Numbered from the stretch's first letter, positions 44,577-53,744 are shown. The stretch is DNA of 64,000 bases from Paraburkholderia agricolaris (GCF_009455635.1 NZ_QPER01000002.1:2480001-2544000), one strand, 5' to 3'. Notes: a model not told the origin generated them from the letters alone. Program-made: numbers and translations.

Positions 44577-46646
44577 ATGCAGAGCTCATACAATTTTTGG
44601 CTGGTTGTAATCTCGTTCCTCGTCGCGGCGCTAGCGTCCTATACGGCGCTCGATTTGACAGGCCGCATCTTCACGCTGGCATCGGTTCGTCTGCGGCGCG
44701 CGTGGCGCCTGGGCGGCGCAGCGGCGCTCGGTGTCGGGATCTGGTCGATGCACTTCATCGCGATGCTCGCCTTTTCGCTGCCGATCCCGCTCGGCTACGA
44801 TTTCGCGACGACCGCTTTTTCGCTCGGCCTCGCGATCGGCGTCTCGTATCTGGCACTGGTCGTGACGACCCAGACGCGGCTTACCCCGCTTCGGCTCGTA
44901 GCCGGCGGCGTGCTGATGGGCTTCGGCATTGCCGGCATGCACTACACCGGCATGGCCGCCATGCAGATGGCGCCGGGCATCCATTACCGTCCGGCCTGGT
45001 TCGCCGCTTCGCTGGTGATCGCGATCGGCGCGTCGACCGCCGCGCTATGGATGGCGCGCGCACTCAGTAACGACGACGAACGCCACGTCGTGCACAAACG
45101 CTTCGGCGCCGCGCTGGTGATGGGCGTCGCGATCAGCGGCATGCATTACACCGGCATGGCGGCCGCCGAGTTTCTGCCGGGCGCCGTGTGCGGCGCGGCT
45201 AAGGGCGTGAACGCCGAATGGCTGGCGACCTCGGTGATCCTGTTCACGTTTGCGATTCTGATCGTGACGCTGATGTTGTCGCGTTTCGATGCGCGCACCA
45301 GCTTCCTGATCGGCTCGGTATCGAAACTGAACGGTCAGATCGTGCGGCTCGCCACCCTCGACACGCTGACCGGCCTGCCCAACCGCAGCACGCTCACCGA
45401 CCGCATCGAACACGCGATTCATGGCGCGCGCCGGCAGCGTTCGCTGTTCGCCATTCTGTTCATGGATCTCGACGGCTTCAAGACCATTAACGATTCGCTC
45501 GGCCACTCGGCCGGCGACGAAGTGCTGTCCGCGTTCGCCCAGCGTCTCCTGCTATGCGTGCGTGCAAGCGACACCGTCGCCCGTCTGGGCGGCGACGAGT
45601 TCGTCGTGCTGTCCGAAAACCTGGATTCACGCGAAGATGCCGGCACGATCGCCGAAGGCGTGCTCGACCGGATGCGCCGCGGCATCTGGACCGACTCGCA
45701 GCCGCTGCAGGTGATGCCGAGCATCGGCATCGCGCTCTACCCGCACGACGGCGACAGCGTCGACACGCTGCTCAAACATGCCGACGCGGCCATGTATGAA
45801 GCCAAGCGCGCGGGCCGCAGCACCTATCGCTTCTTCGAACAAAGCATGAACGAAGCCGCGACGCGTACGCTGCAAATTCAGAGTGCGCTGCATGAAGCGC
45901 TCACCGCCGGACATTTCTCGCTGCACTTCCAGCCGAAGTTCCACGGCAGCGGCGACTCGCTGGCGGGCGCCGAAGCGCTGATCCGCCTGAATCATCCGCA
46001 GCTTGGCGCGCTGGCGCCGCTCGAGTTCGTGCCGATTGCCGAGCGCTCGGGCCAGATCGTACAGATCGGCTACTGGGTCATGCGTGAAACCTGCCGGCAG
46101 ATTCGCCGCTGGGTCGCGCAAGGCCTGCCGTCGATGAAAGTGGCGATCAATCTGTCGCCGCGCCAGTTGTCGCAACCGAGCCTCGTCCCAACGATGCTCG
46201 AGATCGTCAAGGAGGAAGGCGTGCAATGCGAACAGATCATGTTCGAAATCACCGAATCCGTCGCGATGCAGGACGCGCCTAAAACCATCGAAATGATCCG
46301 CGAGTTTCAGGCAAGCGGCTTTGAAATCGCCATCGACGATTTCGGCACCGGCTATTCCAGCCTCGCTTACCTGCAGCGCTTTCGCGTCAAGCAACTGAAA
46401 ATCGACCGCTTCTTCACCAACGGCCTCGACGAGCACGGACCGGAAGGCAGCGCGATCGTCTCCGCGATCATTGCGCTCGCGCACTCGCTGGAGATGGACG
46501 TCGTGGCCGAAGGCGTCGAGACCGAATCGCAGCTCGACAAGCTCAAGTCCATGATGTGCGACGAGATGCAAGGCTTCCTGCTAGGCAAGCCGCTTAGCGC
46601 CGACGATTTCGGTGAACTGCTCCGTGAGAGGATGATGACGGCATGA
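44577..46646 (+). CDS. MHYT - GGDEF - EAL cyclic-di-GMP protein
   Basis: This 689-aa inner-membrane protein carries an MHYT sensor of about seven TM (residues 1-240) with motifs SMHFIAM, AGMHYTGMAAMQM and SGMHYTGMAAAEF that may bind copper or gas. A diguanylate cyclase domain follows with intact RLGGDEFVVL, then a phosphodiesterase domain with GAEALIRLNHP, IDDFGTGYSSLAYL, KIDRFF and AEGVET. Both catalytic sites look intact, so it may make or degrade c-di-GMP. It is followed by a smaller membrane protein at 46769 on the same strand. Confidence 0.96.
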   Translation: MQSSYNFWLVVISFLVAALASYTALDLTGRIFTLASVRLRRAWRLGGAAALGVGIWSMHFIAMLAFSLPIPLGYDFATTAFSLGLAIGVSYLALVVTTQTRLTPLRLVAGGVLMGFGIAGMHYTGMAAMQMAPGIHYRPAWFAASLVIAIGASTAALWMARALSNDDERHVVHKRFGAALVMGVAISGMHYTGMAAAEFLPGAVCGAAKGVNAEWLATSVILFTFAILIVTLMLSRFDARTSFLIGSVSKLNGQIVRLATLDTLTGLPNRSTLTDRIEHAIHGARRQRSLFAILFMDLDGFKTINDSLGHSAGDEVLSAFAQRLLLCVRASDTVARLGGDEFVVLSENLDSREDAGTIAEGVLDRMRRGIWTDSQPLQVMPSIGIALYPHDGDSVDTLLKHADAAMYEAKRAGRSTYRFFEQSMNEAATRTLQIQSALHEALTAGHFSLHFQPKFHGSGDSLAGAEALIRLNHPQLGALAPLEFVPIAERSGQIVQIGYWVMRETCRQIRRWVAQGLPSMKVAINLSPRQLSQPSLVPTMLEIVKEEGVQCEQIMFEITESVAMQDAPKTIEMIREFQASGFEIAIDDFGTGYSSLAYLQRFRVKQLKIDRFFTNGLDEHGPEGSAIVSAIIALAHSLEMDVVAEGVETESQLDKLKSMMCDEMQGFLLGKPLSADDFGELLRERMMTA

Positions 46647-46768
46647 GCATCCGGATCCGCTCGAAACGCGCAGGGGCGCGCCACGAAGGTGTCCGTCGCC
46701 GTGTCCCTCGCTGCGCGACCCCGTTTTACCGATAAGCAGGAACAGACAGATTGGCGGCTGGAGATTTC

Positions 46769-47575
46769 ATGAAAATTGACGTAGCGACGTTCCAAACGGT
46801 ATGGCTGATCCTGTTTCTGTGCAGCGCCCTCATCACGACGGCGCTTTCGCGCATGTTCGCGCAGGTCGGCGCCTTCCGCTTCTGGGCCATCGGCTTTTAT
46901 CTGCTTGCCACCGCCACGGCATCGTTCGCGTTGCACAAGATCTGGCCCAGCGACCTGCTGCTACTGGCCACCGCGACGCTGGCGTTGCTAAGCCGCATTC
47001 TGATCTGGTCGGGCACGCGCGACCTGTTCGGCGCAGCGCCGCGGTGGCGCAGCGGCGTTGCCGTCACTGCCGTGTTTGCCGTGCTGCATGGGAGCATGCT
47101 GGCATTGAACGCGCCGCTGGGCGTCCGTGCGCTCCTACTGGCGCTGTTTTTCCTGCCGTGCCGCGCGGCGACGCTGTATGAAGTGTGCCGCCGGCGCCGT
47201 CCGCATCTCGGGCCGGCACGTGTGCTGGTGGTCGTGGGCAGCATCATCGCGATGCTCAATGTCATCGTGCCGCTCCTGCTCGTCCTGCTGAATCGGGCCA
47301 ATATGACGCTGCTCTACGGCAATCCTCGCACCACCTCGGCGCTTTACGCAGTGGTGTTTGCAGGTGATCTGCTGTTGACCGTCGGCTTGATCGTGCTGGC
47401 CTTGCGCCAGCTGGTCACCGAACGCGACATGCTCGCCACGCTCGACCGCGGCGCGCTGGAACATCTCGCCGGAGCACGGCAAATGCGGGCACTGCGCGAT
47501 TCGCGGCTGCCGCGCGGCGACGTGCTCGGTCACGACACGTCCACGCAACGCCAGTCGCTGCCGGGAGCGATTTGA
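46769..47575 (+). CDS. Membrane sensor resembling a diguanylate cyclase without its GGDEF domain
   Basis: This 268-aa protein has about seven TM segments (5-215) followed by LRQLVTERDMLATLDRGALE, which mirrors the linker that begins GGDEF domains (usually ERDxLAxxDxLTGxxNRR). The LTG motif is replaced by RGALEHLAG and the rest of the cyclase is missing: the protein ends after about 45 more residues. The ATG at 46769 is preceded by GGAG. It is either a truncated cyclase or a stand-alone sensor partner of the upstream MHYT protein. Confidence 0.82.
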   Translation: MKIDVATFQTVWLILFLCSALITTALSRMFAQVGAFRFWAIGFYLLATATASFALHKIWPSDLLLLATATLALLSRILIWSGTRDLFGAAPRWRSGVAVTAVFAVLHGSMLALNAPLGVRALLLALFFLPCRAATLYEVCRRRRPHLGPARVLVVVGSIIAMLNVIVPLLLVLLNRANMTLLYGNPRTTSALYAVVFAGDLLLTVGLIVLALRQLVTERDMLATLDRGALEHLAGARQMRALRDSRLPRGDVLGHDTSTQRQSLPGAI

Positions 47576-47681
47576 CGCGGCGCGCGGGCCGCTTGAGAAC
47601 CCCTGTTGGCGGCTCGTTGTCCCGTTCATTACTTTAGCCGCCGGTCAGGCGCTCGTTAAGCGCTAATTGGTCGCTCATTAA

Positions 47682-47714
47682 TCGCGCATTAGTCGCGCAT
47701 TAGTCGCGCATTAG
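47682..47714. repeat. Three perfect 11-bp tandem repeats
   Basis: TCGCGCATTAG is repeated three times in a row from 47682, preceded by a diverged copy (TCGCTCATTAA at about 47671) and followed by CCGATTAG. It lies 4 bases downstream of the stop of the bactofilin gene. Confidence 0.9.
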
Positions 47715-47718
47715 CCGA

Positions 47719-48153
47719 TTAGCCGGCCTTGCGTTCCTCCCGTGCGCTATCGGCCACCTCGACGAGCATCGGCGTCACCGTCTGCGCGGCTTCACGCCTC
47801 GCCAGCTTGCCGTCCACCGAGGCGCCGCAATCCATCCGCAACTGCTGGTAGTAGATGCTGCCGGTCACGTGCGCGCCGCTTTGCAACTCGACAAAGTGAT
47901 CGGCGATCACGTCGCCGACGATCCGGCCGTTGACCACCACGTCATAGCCATGCACGTTACCCTCGATCGAGCCGCGCTCGCTCAATACCAGCAGCGTCTG
48001 CGCACCCGGCTCGCCGCTGACGTTGCCCGTCACGTGGCCGTCCATGCGCAGGCCGTCGCTAAACAGGAGATCGCCCGTGATCCGCACGTCATGGGCGATG
48101 AGTGTGGCGAGCTTCGTCTGCTGGATGCCCGCGTGCTTTTTCTTGCTGAACAT
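47719..48153 (-). CDS. Bactofilin (polymer-forming cytoskeletal protein)
   Basis: This 144-aa protein has the beta-helix core typical of bactofilins: DVRITGDLLFSDGLRMDGHV, GSIEGNVHGYDVVVNGRIVG and HVTGSIYYQQLRMDCGASVD. Short disordered ends flank it. Bactofilins form filaments that localise cell-wall enzymes. It is the last of three leftward genes after an M23 peptidase and a membrane coiled-coil protein. Confidence 0.95.
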   Translation of the reverse strand: MFSKKKHAGIQQTKLATLIAHDVRITGDLLFSDGLRMDGHVTGNVSGEPGAQTLLVLSERGSIEGNVHGYDVVVNGRIVGDVIADHFVELQSGAHVTGSIYYQQLRMDCGASVDGKLARREAAQTVTPMLVEVADSAREERKAG

Positions 48154-48287
48154 AAATACCTCGTGAGAATGAAAATGTTCGTCGCGCGATGTCTTCCGGG
48201 CGACGATCCGGGGTGCTGTTGCCTGGTTGTTCCTGCCGGGTTGCCTGGTTACCGGGTTGCGCGGTTGTTGTGCCGCATGCGCGGCAG

Positions 48288-48674
48288 TCAGCGGCGCGGC
48301 TCCGGCGGCTTCGCTTTGCTCTGCCCGCGCAGAAACTGCAGTTCGGCATTCAATCTCGCGACGTCGGCGGCGGCGCCATCCGCGGTTTTCTGCACCGCGG
48401 CACGCGCCACCGATTCCTGCGCCAACGCAAGCCGCGCGCGGGCTAGCTCCCTCTGTTCGCTGCCTTCATCCGCGGGTGCCGCAGTGCATTGAAGCTCCGA
48501 TGTGCCGGCGCGCTGCGCGTGCCACGCCACAACGGCCGCCGCGCCGCCAGCCGCGCTGAGTGCGCACACCAGAACCCACAGGGCCGCGCGAAAACCCGGC
48601 GAGCGTGCGGGCTGCAACGTGTAGGCGCGCTGCGTCAGACGGCCCGCATCGCGGGAGAAACGTCGGTCAACCAT
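48288..48674 (-). CDS. Small membrane-anchored coiled-coil protein
   Basis: This 128-aa protein has a basic N-terminus (MVDRRFSRDAGRLTQR), one TM helix at about 31-51, a periplasmic Cys at about 65 and a helical region from 75 to 117 (ELARARLALAQESVARAAVQ). The start overlaps the stop of the M23 peptidase gene by 8 bases (48667-48674), so the two are coupled. It is a candidate linker between the peptidase and the bactofilin. Confidence 0.82.
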   Translation of the reverse strand: MVDRRFSRDAGRLTQRAYTLQPARSPGFRAALWVLVCALSAAGGAAAVVAWHAQRAGTSELQCTAAPADEGSEQRELARARLALAQESVARAAVQKTADGAAADVARLNAELQFLRGQSKAKPPEPRR

Positions 48675-49665
48675 GGGGCGGGGGCGCGAATAGCGCAAGG
48701 TAAGCGGCCGGGTTGACCGGCGCGCCGTTGACCAGTACTTCGAAATGCAGATGCGGCCCGGTGGAGCGGCCGGTGGAACCGACGTCGGCGACATACTGGC
48801 GCGGCAGCACCAGATCGCCGACATGCGCAACGACGCGGGACGCGTGGCCGTAACGGGTCACGAGCCCGTTGCCGTGATCGATCTCGACGCAGTTGCCATA
48901 GCCCGATTTCTCACCGGCGAAGATCACCCGGCCGCCTGCTGCCGCCAGAATCGGCGTACCGGTTCTAGCGACCAGGTCGATGCCCGGATGAAAACTCAAA
49001 CGATGGGTGAACGGATCGGTGCGGTTGCCAAACGGTGAGCCGAAGCGCGCGCCGTCGGCGGGCATGCGGCCGGGGAAGGCGGCGTAGGCGATCGCGTGGT
49101 CGGCGGTTTGCTGCTCGAGCGCGGACAGCGTCGCCGCGATGCAATCCAGTTGTTGCCGGGTGTGCGCGGCATCGGCATGACCGGCCGCTTGCGGCATGAC
49201 ATCCGTACACCGGCGCGGCGGTAAAGACGGGCCGCCTTCGCCGTCGGTTGCGGACAGGTCGGGTTCGGAGGCGGCGCCCGGCGTAACTGAGGTAGCCGGG
49301 ATGGCCGGAGTGGCTGAAGTAGCGGGTGCGCGCGGCGCCGGCCGCGGTGTATTCAGACGTGTTTCGAAATCGCGCAACGCGTCGACCTGCATCGTCAGGC
49401 GCGCGATGCGCGGTTCGATCTGCGCCACGGATGCGTTCAGCTTGCCGAGTTGATCAATCGCATAGTCGTGCTCGACACGGTTCGCCACTTGCTCGCCGGC
49501 GGCGTCGTGTGCCGGCCAATGCATGCCGATCGCGATGCCTGCGGCGAGCGCCAGCGCCGCCGCGCCGAACGCAGTGGCAACCACGATGGTCAGCACGGTG
49601 CGGCGCGTCACGAAACTGACCGGGCCGCTGGAAAACCTGCGGCCAGCGCCAAACATGGAGGACAT
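48667..49665 (-). CDS. M23-family peptidoglycan peptidase, membrane-anchored
   Basis: This protein of about 332 aa starts MSSMFGAGRRFSSGPVSFV after GGGAGC and has a TM at about 22-44. A helical, Pro/Thr-rich stretch follows, then a LytM domain with zinc motif SFHPGIDLVARTG and HLHFEVLVNG. It would cut cross-links in the cell wall. The N-terminal location and operon with bactofilin suggest wall-shape control, as known for bactofilin-linked M23 enzymes in other bacteria. Confidence 0.94.
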   Translation of the reverse strand: MSSMFGAGRRFSSGPVSFVTRRTVLTIVVATAFGAAALALAAGIAIGMHWPAHDAAGEQVANRVEHDYAIDQLGKLNASVAQIEPRIARLTMQVDALRDFETRLNTPRPAPRAPATSATPAIPATSVTPGAASEPDLSATDGEGGPSLPPRRCTDVMPQAAGHADAAHTRQQLDCIAATLSALEQQTADHAIAYAAFPGRMPADGARFGSPFGNRTDPFTHRLSFHPGIDLVARTGTPILAAAGGRVIFAGEKSGYGNCVEIDHGNGLVTRYGHASRVVAHVGDLVLPRQYVADVGSTGRSTGPHLHFEVLVNGAPVNPAAYLALFAPPPHG

Positions 49666-49932
49666 CAGCAGCTCCCGGCACGCGCCATGAGGCGCGCGCA
49701 AGGCAGCGTACGGGCGATACGAGACACGCTCAACACGCATGGTGTGTTGAGCGCGCCACGCGTGTTGAACTGGCAAAAACAGGAAAGGAAATCGGCGAAC
49801 AGGACTGACTGCATGCGGCATCAACCGGACAACCTACCGGTTGCGATAATGGACAAAGGGGGACGATTATCGCCTGGCATCACGAACCATCATCTCAAAT
49901 ACGGAGAGCAGCTGACGAGTCCGCACTCACAC

Positions 49933-50847
49933 TCACCGCGCCGCCAGACGCGGCTCGCTCCGATCAAACCCGTCCAGGTCACGAAGCCGTGCAACCAGCG
50001 CATCGCTGGCACGCGTCATCGGCATGCGCAACCCGTCGCGTATCAGGCCTTGCGCTGCAAGCAGGGCCTTCACCGGCGCCGGGTTCGGTTCGGCAAACAG
50101 CGCCTGGATCAATGGCGCGAGCTCATGAAAGATACGCCGCCCTTCGTCGAGGCGGCCCGCCGATAACGCACGATACAGCGCGACGAACCGCTCCGGTCGC
50201 AGATGCGCGGAGGCCGCGATCGCCCCGCTCCCACCCAGGCACAGGGTGTTGAACAGATTGATGTCCTCGCCGGTCAGCACCTGCAGGCGGCCATCGCGAA
50301 TCAGTGCGAGCGTGGTCTCGAGCGAACCGGCGCAATCCTTCACCGCCTGAATTCGCGGATGCGCAGCCAGCGTCAGGAGCGTGTCGAGTTCGAGCCGAAC
50401 ACCGGTTCGATAGGGAATGTCGTACAGCACGACAGGCTTCTCGCTCGCATCGGCAAGCGCCAGGAAATGCCCGACGATGCCCGCCTGCGAAGGCCGGATG
50501 TAGTACGGCGCGGCCATCAGCACGCCGGCGATCGGCAGTGCGTTCAGTTGCCCGATGCGCGCCTGCATGCTCGCCGTGTGATTGCCCGACACGCCGACCA
50601 GCACGGGCAGGGCCTGCGTACCCGCGCGTTGGGCGGCGGCCTGCGCCTCATCGAGAATCGTCGCCAGCACGGCGTCCTGCTCGGCGTCGTCGAGCGCGGC
50701 TGGCTCGCCAGTCGTGCCGAGTGCGACCAGCCCGGCAATGCCCGCGTCGGCATAGCGGCGCACCAGCGCGCGCAGCGCGGCGTGATCTACCTCGCCGTCG
50801 GCGAATGGCGTGATGAGCGGAACCCAGATACCCGAAAAAATAGACAT
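49933..50847 (-). CDS. dapA: 4-hydroxy-tetrahydrodipicolinate synthase (DapA-like)
   Basis: This 304-aa protein keeps the classical residues: Thr pair in ALGTTGEPAAL, tyrosine in VVLYDIPYRTG together with the carboxylate-binding arginine, and Schiff-base lysine in IQAVKDCAGS. It would condense pyruvate with aspartate semialdehyde. Compare the other family member at 15318, which has lost several of these. It stands alone, not with lysine genes, so it may also be a paralogue with another aldol substrate. Confidence 0.85.
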   Translation of the reverse strand: MSIFSGIWVPLITPFADGEVDHAALRALVRRYADAGIAGLVALGTTGEPAALDDAEQDAVLATILDEAQAAAQRAGTQALPVLVGVSGNHTASMQARIGQLNALPIAGVLMAAPYYIRPSQAGIVGHFLALADASEKPVVLYDIPYRTGVRLELDTLLTLAAHPRIQAVKDCAGSLETTLALIRDGRLQVLTGEDINLFNTLCLGGSGAIAASAHLRPERFVALYRALSAGRLDEGRRIFHELAPLIQALFAEPNPAPVKALLAAQGLIRDGLRMPMTRASDALVARLRDLDGFDRSEPRLAAR

Positions 50848-50926
50848 GTTTTTACCTCGATGACGACCGTATCGATTCCGATCAGCGGTGCGAGGGAGGA
50901 AAAACAGGAAATGCCGCAGGGGGCGT

Positions 50927-50974
50927 TGACCGGCTGTTCCGTCGCAACATCTGACGGAACAGCGGCTCCGGTCA
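50927..50974. promoter_or_regulatory. Long bulged inverted repeat upstream of dapA-like gene
   Basis: GCTGTTCCGTC (50933-50943) pairs with GACGGAACAGC (50953-50963) over a 9-base loop. An outer TGACCG / CGGTCA pair (50927-50932, 50969-50974) extends the stem, with a 5-base bulge. It lies in the 396-base gap between the dapA-like gene and pyrB, about 80 bases upstream of the dapA-like start. Function unknown; operator or leader hairpin. Confidence 0.5.
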
Positions 50975-51243
50975 GATGAGCGGCTGTTTTTTGGCTTTGG
51001 CGTTGACGTTCGCGAGATTCACGCGTGCGACCACGACGCTCGCAAAAGCGAGACGTGCGGTGGTTGACGGGCGGAGTCGGAACGTTTGGCCGGAATGCAT
51101 GACACGCAGTTTAACCGCGTCCGGCGCGAGTTGGCAAAGCGGGCCGGCCAAACTCGCAAAATTGCTTGACTTCTGCGACAGGGAAACTAATATACGCACC
51201 GCGTACATAGACGATACGCAGCCCTTTCCCGACAGGTGCCCGC

Positions 51244-52536
51244 ATGAGCGTCCCACAACAAGCCTTCCTACGCGACGCGATGCGTCGCATGAACATGACC
51301 CGCGAAACGTTCGCGAGCCGTATCGGCGTGTCACGCCGCGCACTCGACACCTGGCTGCTGCCGGACGATTCGCAGGAATCGCGCGCCATGCCGGAGATCG
51401 TGGAGCGTTTCGTGTCGGAAATCGTGGTGCATGGCGAGCCGGGCGAAAAGCATACGCAAAGCGTAGACTCGCAGTCGCTTGCCAGCCAGATGCTGTTCGA
51501 GGGCAAACCGCAACTGCTGTCCGTCGATCAGTTCTCGCGCGACTCGGTCGAAGCACTGTTTCGCGTCGCCGACATCATGCAGCCGATCGCGCGGCGCCGG
51601 AAAATCTCCCGCGTGCTCGAAGGCGCGGTGCTCGGCAATCTGTTTTTCGAGGCCAGCACCCGGACCCGCGTGAGCTTCGGCGCGGCGTTCTGCCGGCTCG
51701 GCGGCTCGGTGTGCGACACCACCGGCTTCACGTTTTCGTCGATGGCCAAGGGCGAGTCGATTTACGACACCAGCCGCGTGATGAGCGGCTATGTGGATGC
51801 GCTGGTAATCCGTCATCCGGAGCAAGGCTCGGTGGCCGAATTCGCGCGCGCCACCAACGTGCCGGTGATCAACGGCGGCGACGGCCCGGGCGAGCACCCG
51901 AGCCAGGCGCTGCTCGACCTGTACACGATCCAGCGCGAGTTCTCGCGGCTCGGCAAGATTGTCGACGGCGCGCATATCGCGCTGGTCGGCGACCTGAAAT
52001 ACGGCCGCACGGTGCATTCGCTGGTCAAGCTGCTGGCGCTCTATCGCGGCATCAAGTTCACGCTGATCTCGCCGCCCATGCTCGAAATGCCGAGCTACAT
52101 CATCGAGCAGATTTCACGCAACGATCATGTGATCGAGCAAACTCACGATCTGACCGCCGGCCTGCGCGGCGCCGACGTGGTGTACGCCACGCGTATTCAG
52201 AAAGAGCGCTTCACCGACGAATCGTTCGAAGGCTACACACCGGATTTCCAGATCAATCAGGCGCTGATGGACAGCGTATGCGGTGCCGACACGTTGATCA
52301 TGCACCCGCTGCCGCGCGACAGCCGGCCGGGCGCGAACGATCTGAGCGTCGACCTGAATCACGATCCGCGGCTGGCGATTTTCCGGCAGACCGATAACGG
52401 TATTCCGGTGCGGATGGCGATTTTCGCGGTGCTGCTGGGCGTCGAAAAGCTGGTCCAGCATTCGATGCGCGACGCCGCATGGCGACCGCCCGCTTATCTC
52501 GGTCCGGACGACGCGGTGTTTCATGGCATCGATTGA
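51244..52536 (+). CDS. pyrB: Aspartate carbamoyltransferase with N-terminal helix-turn-helix extension
   Basis: This 430-aa enzyme is about 120 residues longer than typical ATCase catalytic chains. Residues 1-65 look like a small HTH (MNMTRETFASRIGVSRRALDTWLLPDD), then a linker. The catalytic domain starts near 90 with the phosphate loop FFEASTRTRVSF and continues HPSQALLDLYTI, then the aspartate-domain loop MHPLPRDSRPGAN. It catalyses the first committed step of pyrimidine synthesis. Context (no pyrC nearby) suggests a paralogue separate from the main pyr operon. A terminator follows at 52569. Confidence 0.95.
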   Translation: MSVPQQAFLRDAMRRMNMTRETFASRIGVSRRALDTWLLPDDSQESRAMPEIVERFVSEIVVHGEPGEKHTQSVDSQSLASQMLFEGKPQLLSVDQFSRDSVEALFRVADIMQPIARRRKISRVLEGAVLGNLFFEASTRTRVSFGAAFCRLGGSVCDTTGFTFSSMAKGESIYDTSRVMSGYVDALVIRHPEQGSVAEFARATNVPVINGGDGPGEHPSQALLDLYTIQREFSRLGKIVDGAHIALVGDLKYGRTVHSLVKLLALYRGIKFTLISPPMLEMPSYIIEQISRNDHVIEQTHDLTAGLRGADVVYATRIQKERFTDESFEGYTPDFQINQALMDSVCGADTLIMHPLPRDSRPGANDLSVDLNHDPRLAIFRQTDNGIPVRMAIFAVLLGVEKLVQHSMRDAAWRPPAYLGPDDAVFHGID

Positions 52537-52568
52537 TCGCCCGACGATCGACTGAGACCCGCCTATGC

Positions 52569-52607
52569 AAAGCGGCCTTGCTGTGAACCGGCAAGGCCGC
52601 TTTTTTT
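52569..52607. terminator. Intrinsic terminator after pyrB
   Basis: AAAGCGGCCTTGC (52569-52581) pairs perfectly with GCAAGGCCGCTTT (52591-52603) and is followed by a run of T. It ends pyrB and lies just beyond the stop of the convergent dehydrogenase gene, whose own transcript would meet it from the other side. Confidence 0.93.
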
Positions 52608-52655
52608 ACGCTGCCGCAAACAGGTCCGATCAGGCCCGAGCGGGTCGTTACATGC

Positions 52656-53744
52656 TCAACCCCACGCGTGCTGCGAGTTGCCGTCCACCACCGTGCATTG
52701 CAGGCCTGACATACGGCCGGCCGCGTCGATTGCCGCCTCCAGTTCAGCAAACGGATACGACTTCAACTCGACCGCATCGAGTGCGATCTGCCCCGACGCC
52801 ACCATCGAAATCAACGCGAGATAGTCAGCGCGCGTGTACATGAAGTGGCCGATCAACTCCCAGTTGTTCTGCAACATCTCCCGGTACGTAATCGGCAAAT
52901 CCACTTGCATGCTGCCCATCAGCACGAGCCGGCCGCCGCGGCGCAGGCTGCGCAATGTGGCGAGGGTCGCGTTCGCATCGGTCGCGTGACCGACCATGTC
53001 GAACCCGAGGTCCACACCGCCACCGCTCGCGGCACGAATCGCCGCCGTGTCTTGCACGACGTCGCCGGTCAGTACGACAGGCACCACACGCCCACGGCCT
53101 TGCTCGACCAGCGCTTGCAGCGGTTCCAGCCGCCGGCCCAACGCGACGACCTTGCTCGCACCGAGTGCCAGCGCCGCGATCACGGCCGCCGAGCCGAAGT
53201 AACCGCTCGCGCCGTTGACCGCCACCGTCTCGCCCGCCGACAGACGGCCGCGCCGGAGCCCGCCAAACGGCACCGCGAATTTGCCCAGCACCGCCAGACG
53301 GGCGGCGTCGACCTCATCCAGACCATCCAGCGCGATGACGGTCGAGGCCGGAAATTCGGCCAGTTCACGCAACGTGCCGTGCGGAAAGTCAGCCATCAAC
53401 GCGCCGCTGTCGGCGCTGATGGCGGTGAGCCCCAGTAGCACCTGTGCGGGTTCGCGCACCGTTTCATCGGCAATCAGGTACGGATTCACGGCGACCCGTT
53501 GGCCCGCGCGGAATGCCACCATGCCCTCGCCGACCGCGACGATCCGGCCGACACCATTGGTACCGGGTGAAAACGGTCCCGGCGGACACGCATAGCCCAA
53601 TTTCCCTTCGACATAGTCACGCGTGTAACTCAACAGCGGCACCGCCTCCATCCGCACCAGCACGGCATTTCGGCGCGGCTGCGATTGCGGCACTTCACGC
53701 AAGGCCAGCGCCTTGCCGGGTTCATCGAGCATCCAGGCTTTCAT
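52656..53744 (-). CDS. Zinc-type (MDR) alcohol dehydrogenase/quinone oxidoreductase
   Basis: This 362-aa protein has an N-terminal GroES-like domain (FSPGTNGVGRIVAVGEGM) and a Rossmann fold with NGASGYFGSAAVIAALALGA. The catalytic and structural zinc cysteines of classical alcohol dehydrogenases are missing, which suits a zinc-less quinone-oxidoreductase-like enzyme. It is divergent from a LysR gene at 53835, likely its regulator. Confidence 0.9.
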   Translation of the reverse strand: MKAWMLDEPGKALALREVPQSQPRRNAVLVRMEAVPLLSYTRDYVEGKLGYACPPGPFSPGTNGVGRIVAVGEGMVAFRAGQRVAVNPYLIADETVREPAQVLLGLTAISADSGALMADFPHGTLRELAEFPASTVIALDGLDEVDAARLAVLGKFAVPFGGLRRGRLSAGETVAVNGASGYFGSAAVIAALALGASKVVALGRRLEPLQALVEQGRGRVVPVVLTGDVVQDTAAIRAASGGGVDLGFDMVGHATDANATLATLRSLRRGGRLVLMGSMQVDLPITYREMLQNNWELIGHFMYTRADYLALISMVASGQIALDAVELKSYPFAELEAAIDAAGRMSGLQCTVVDGNSQHAWG

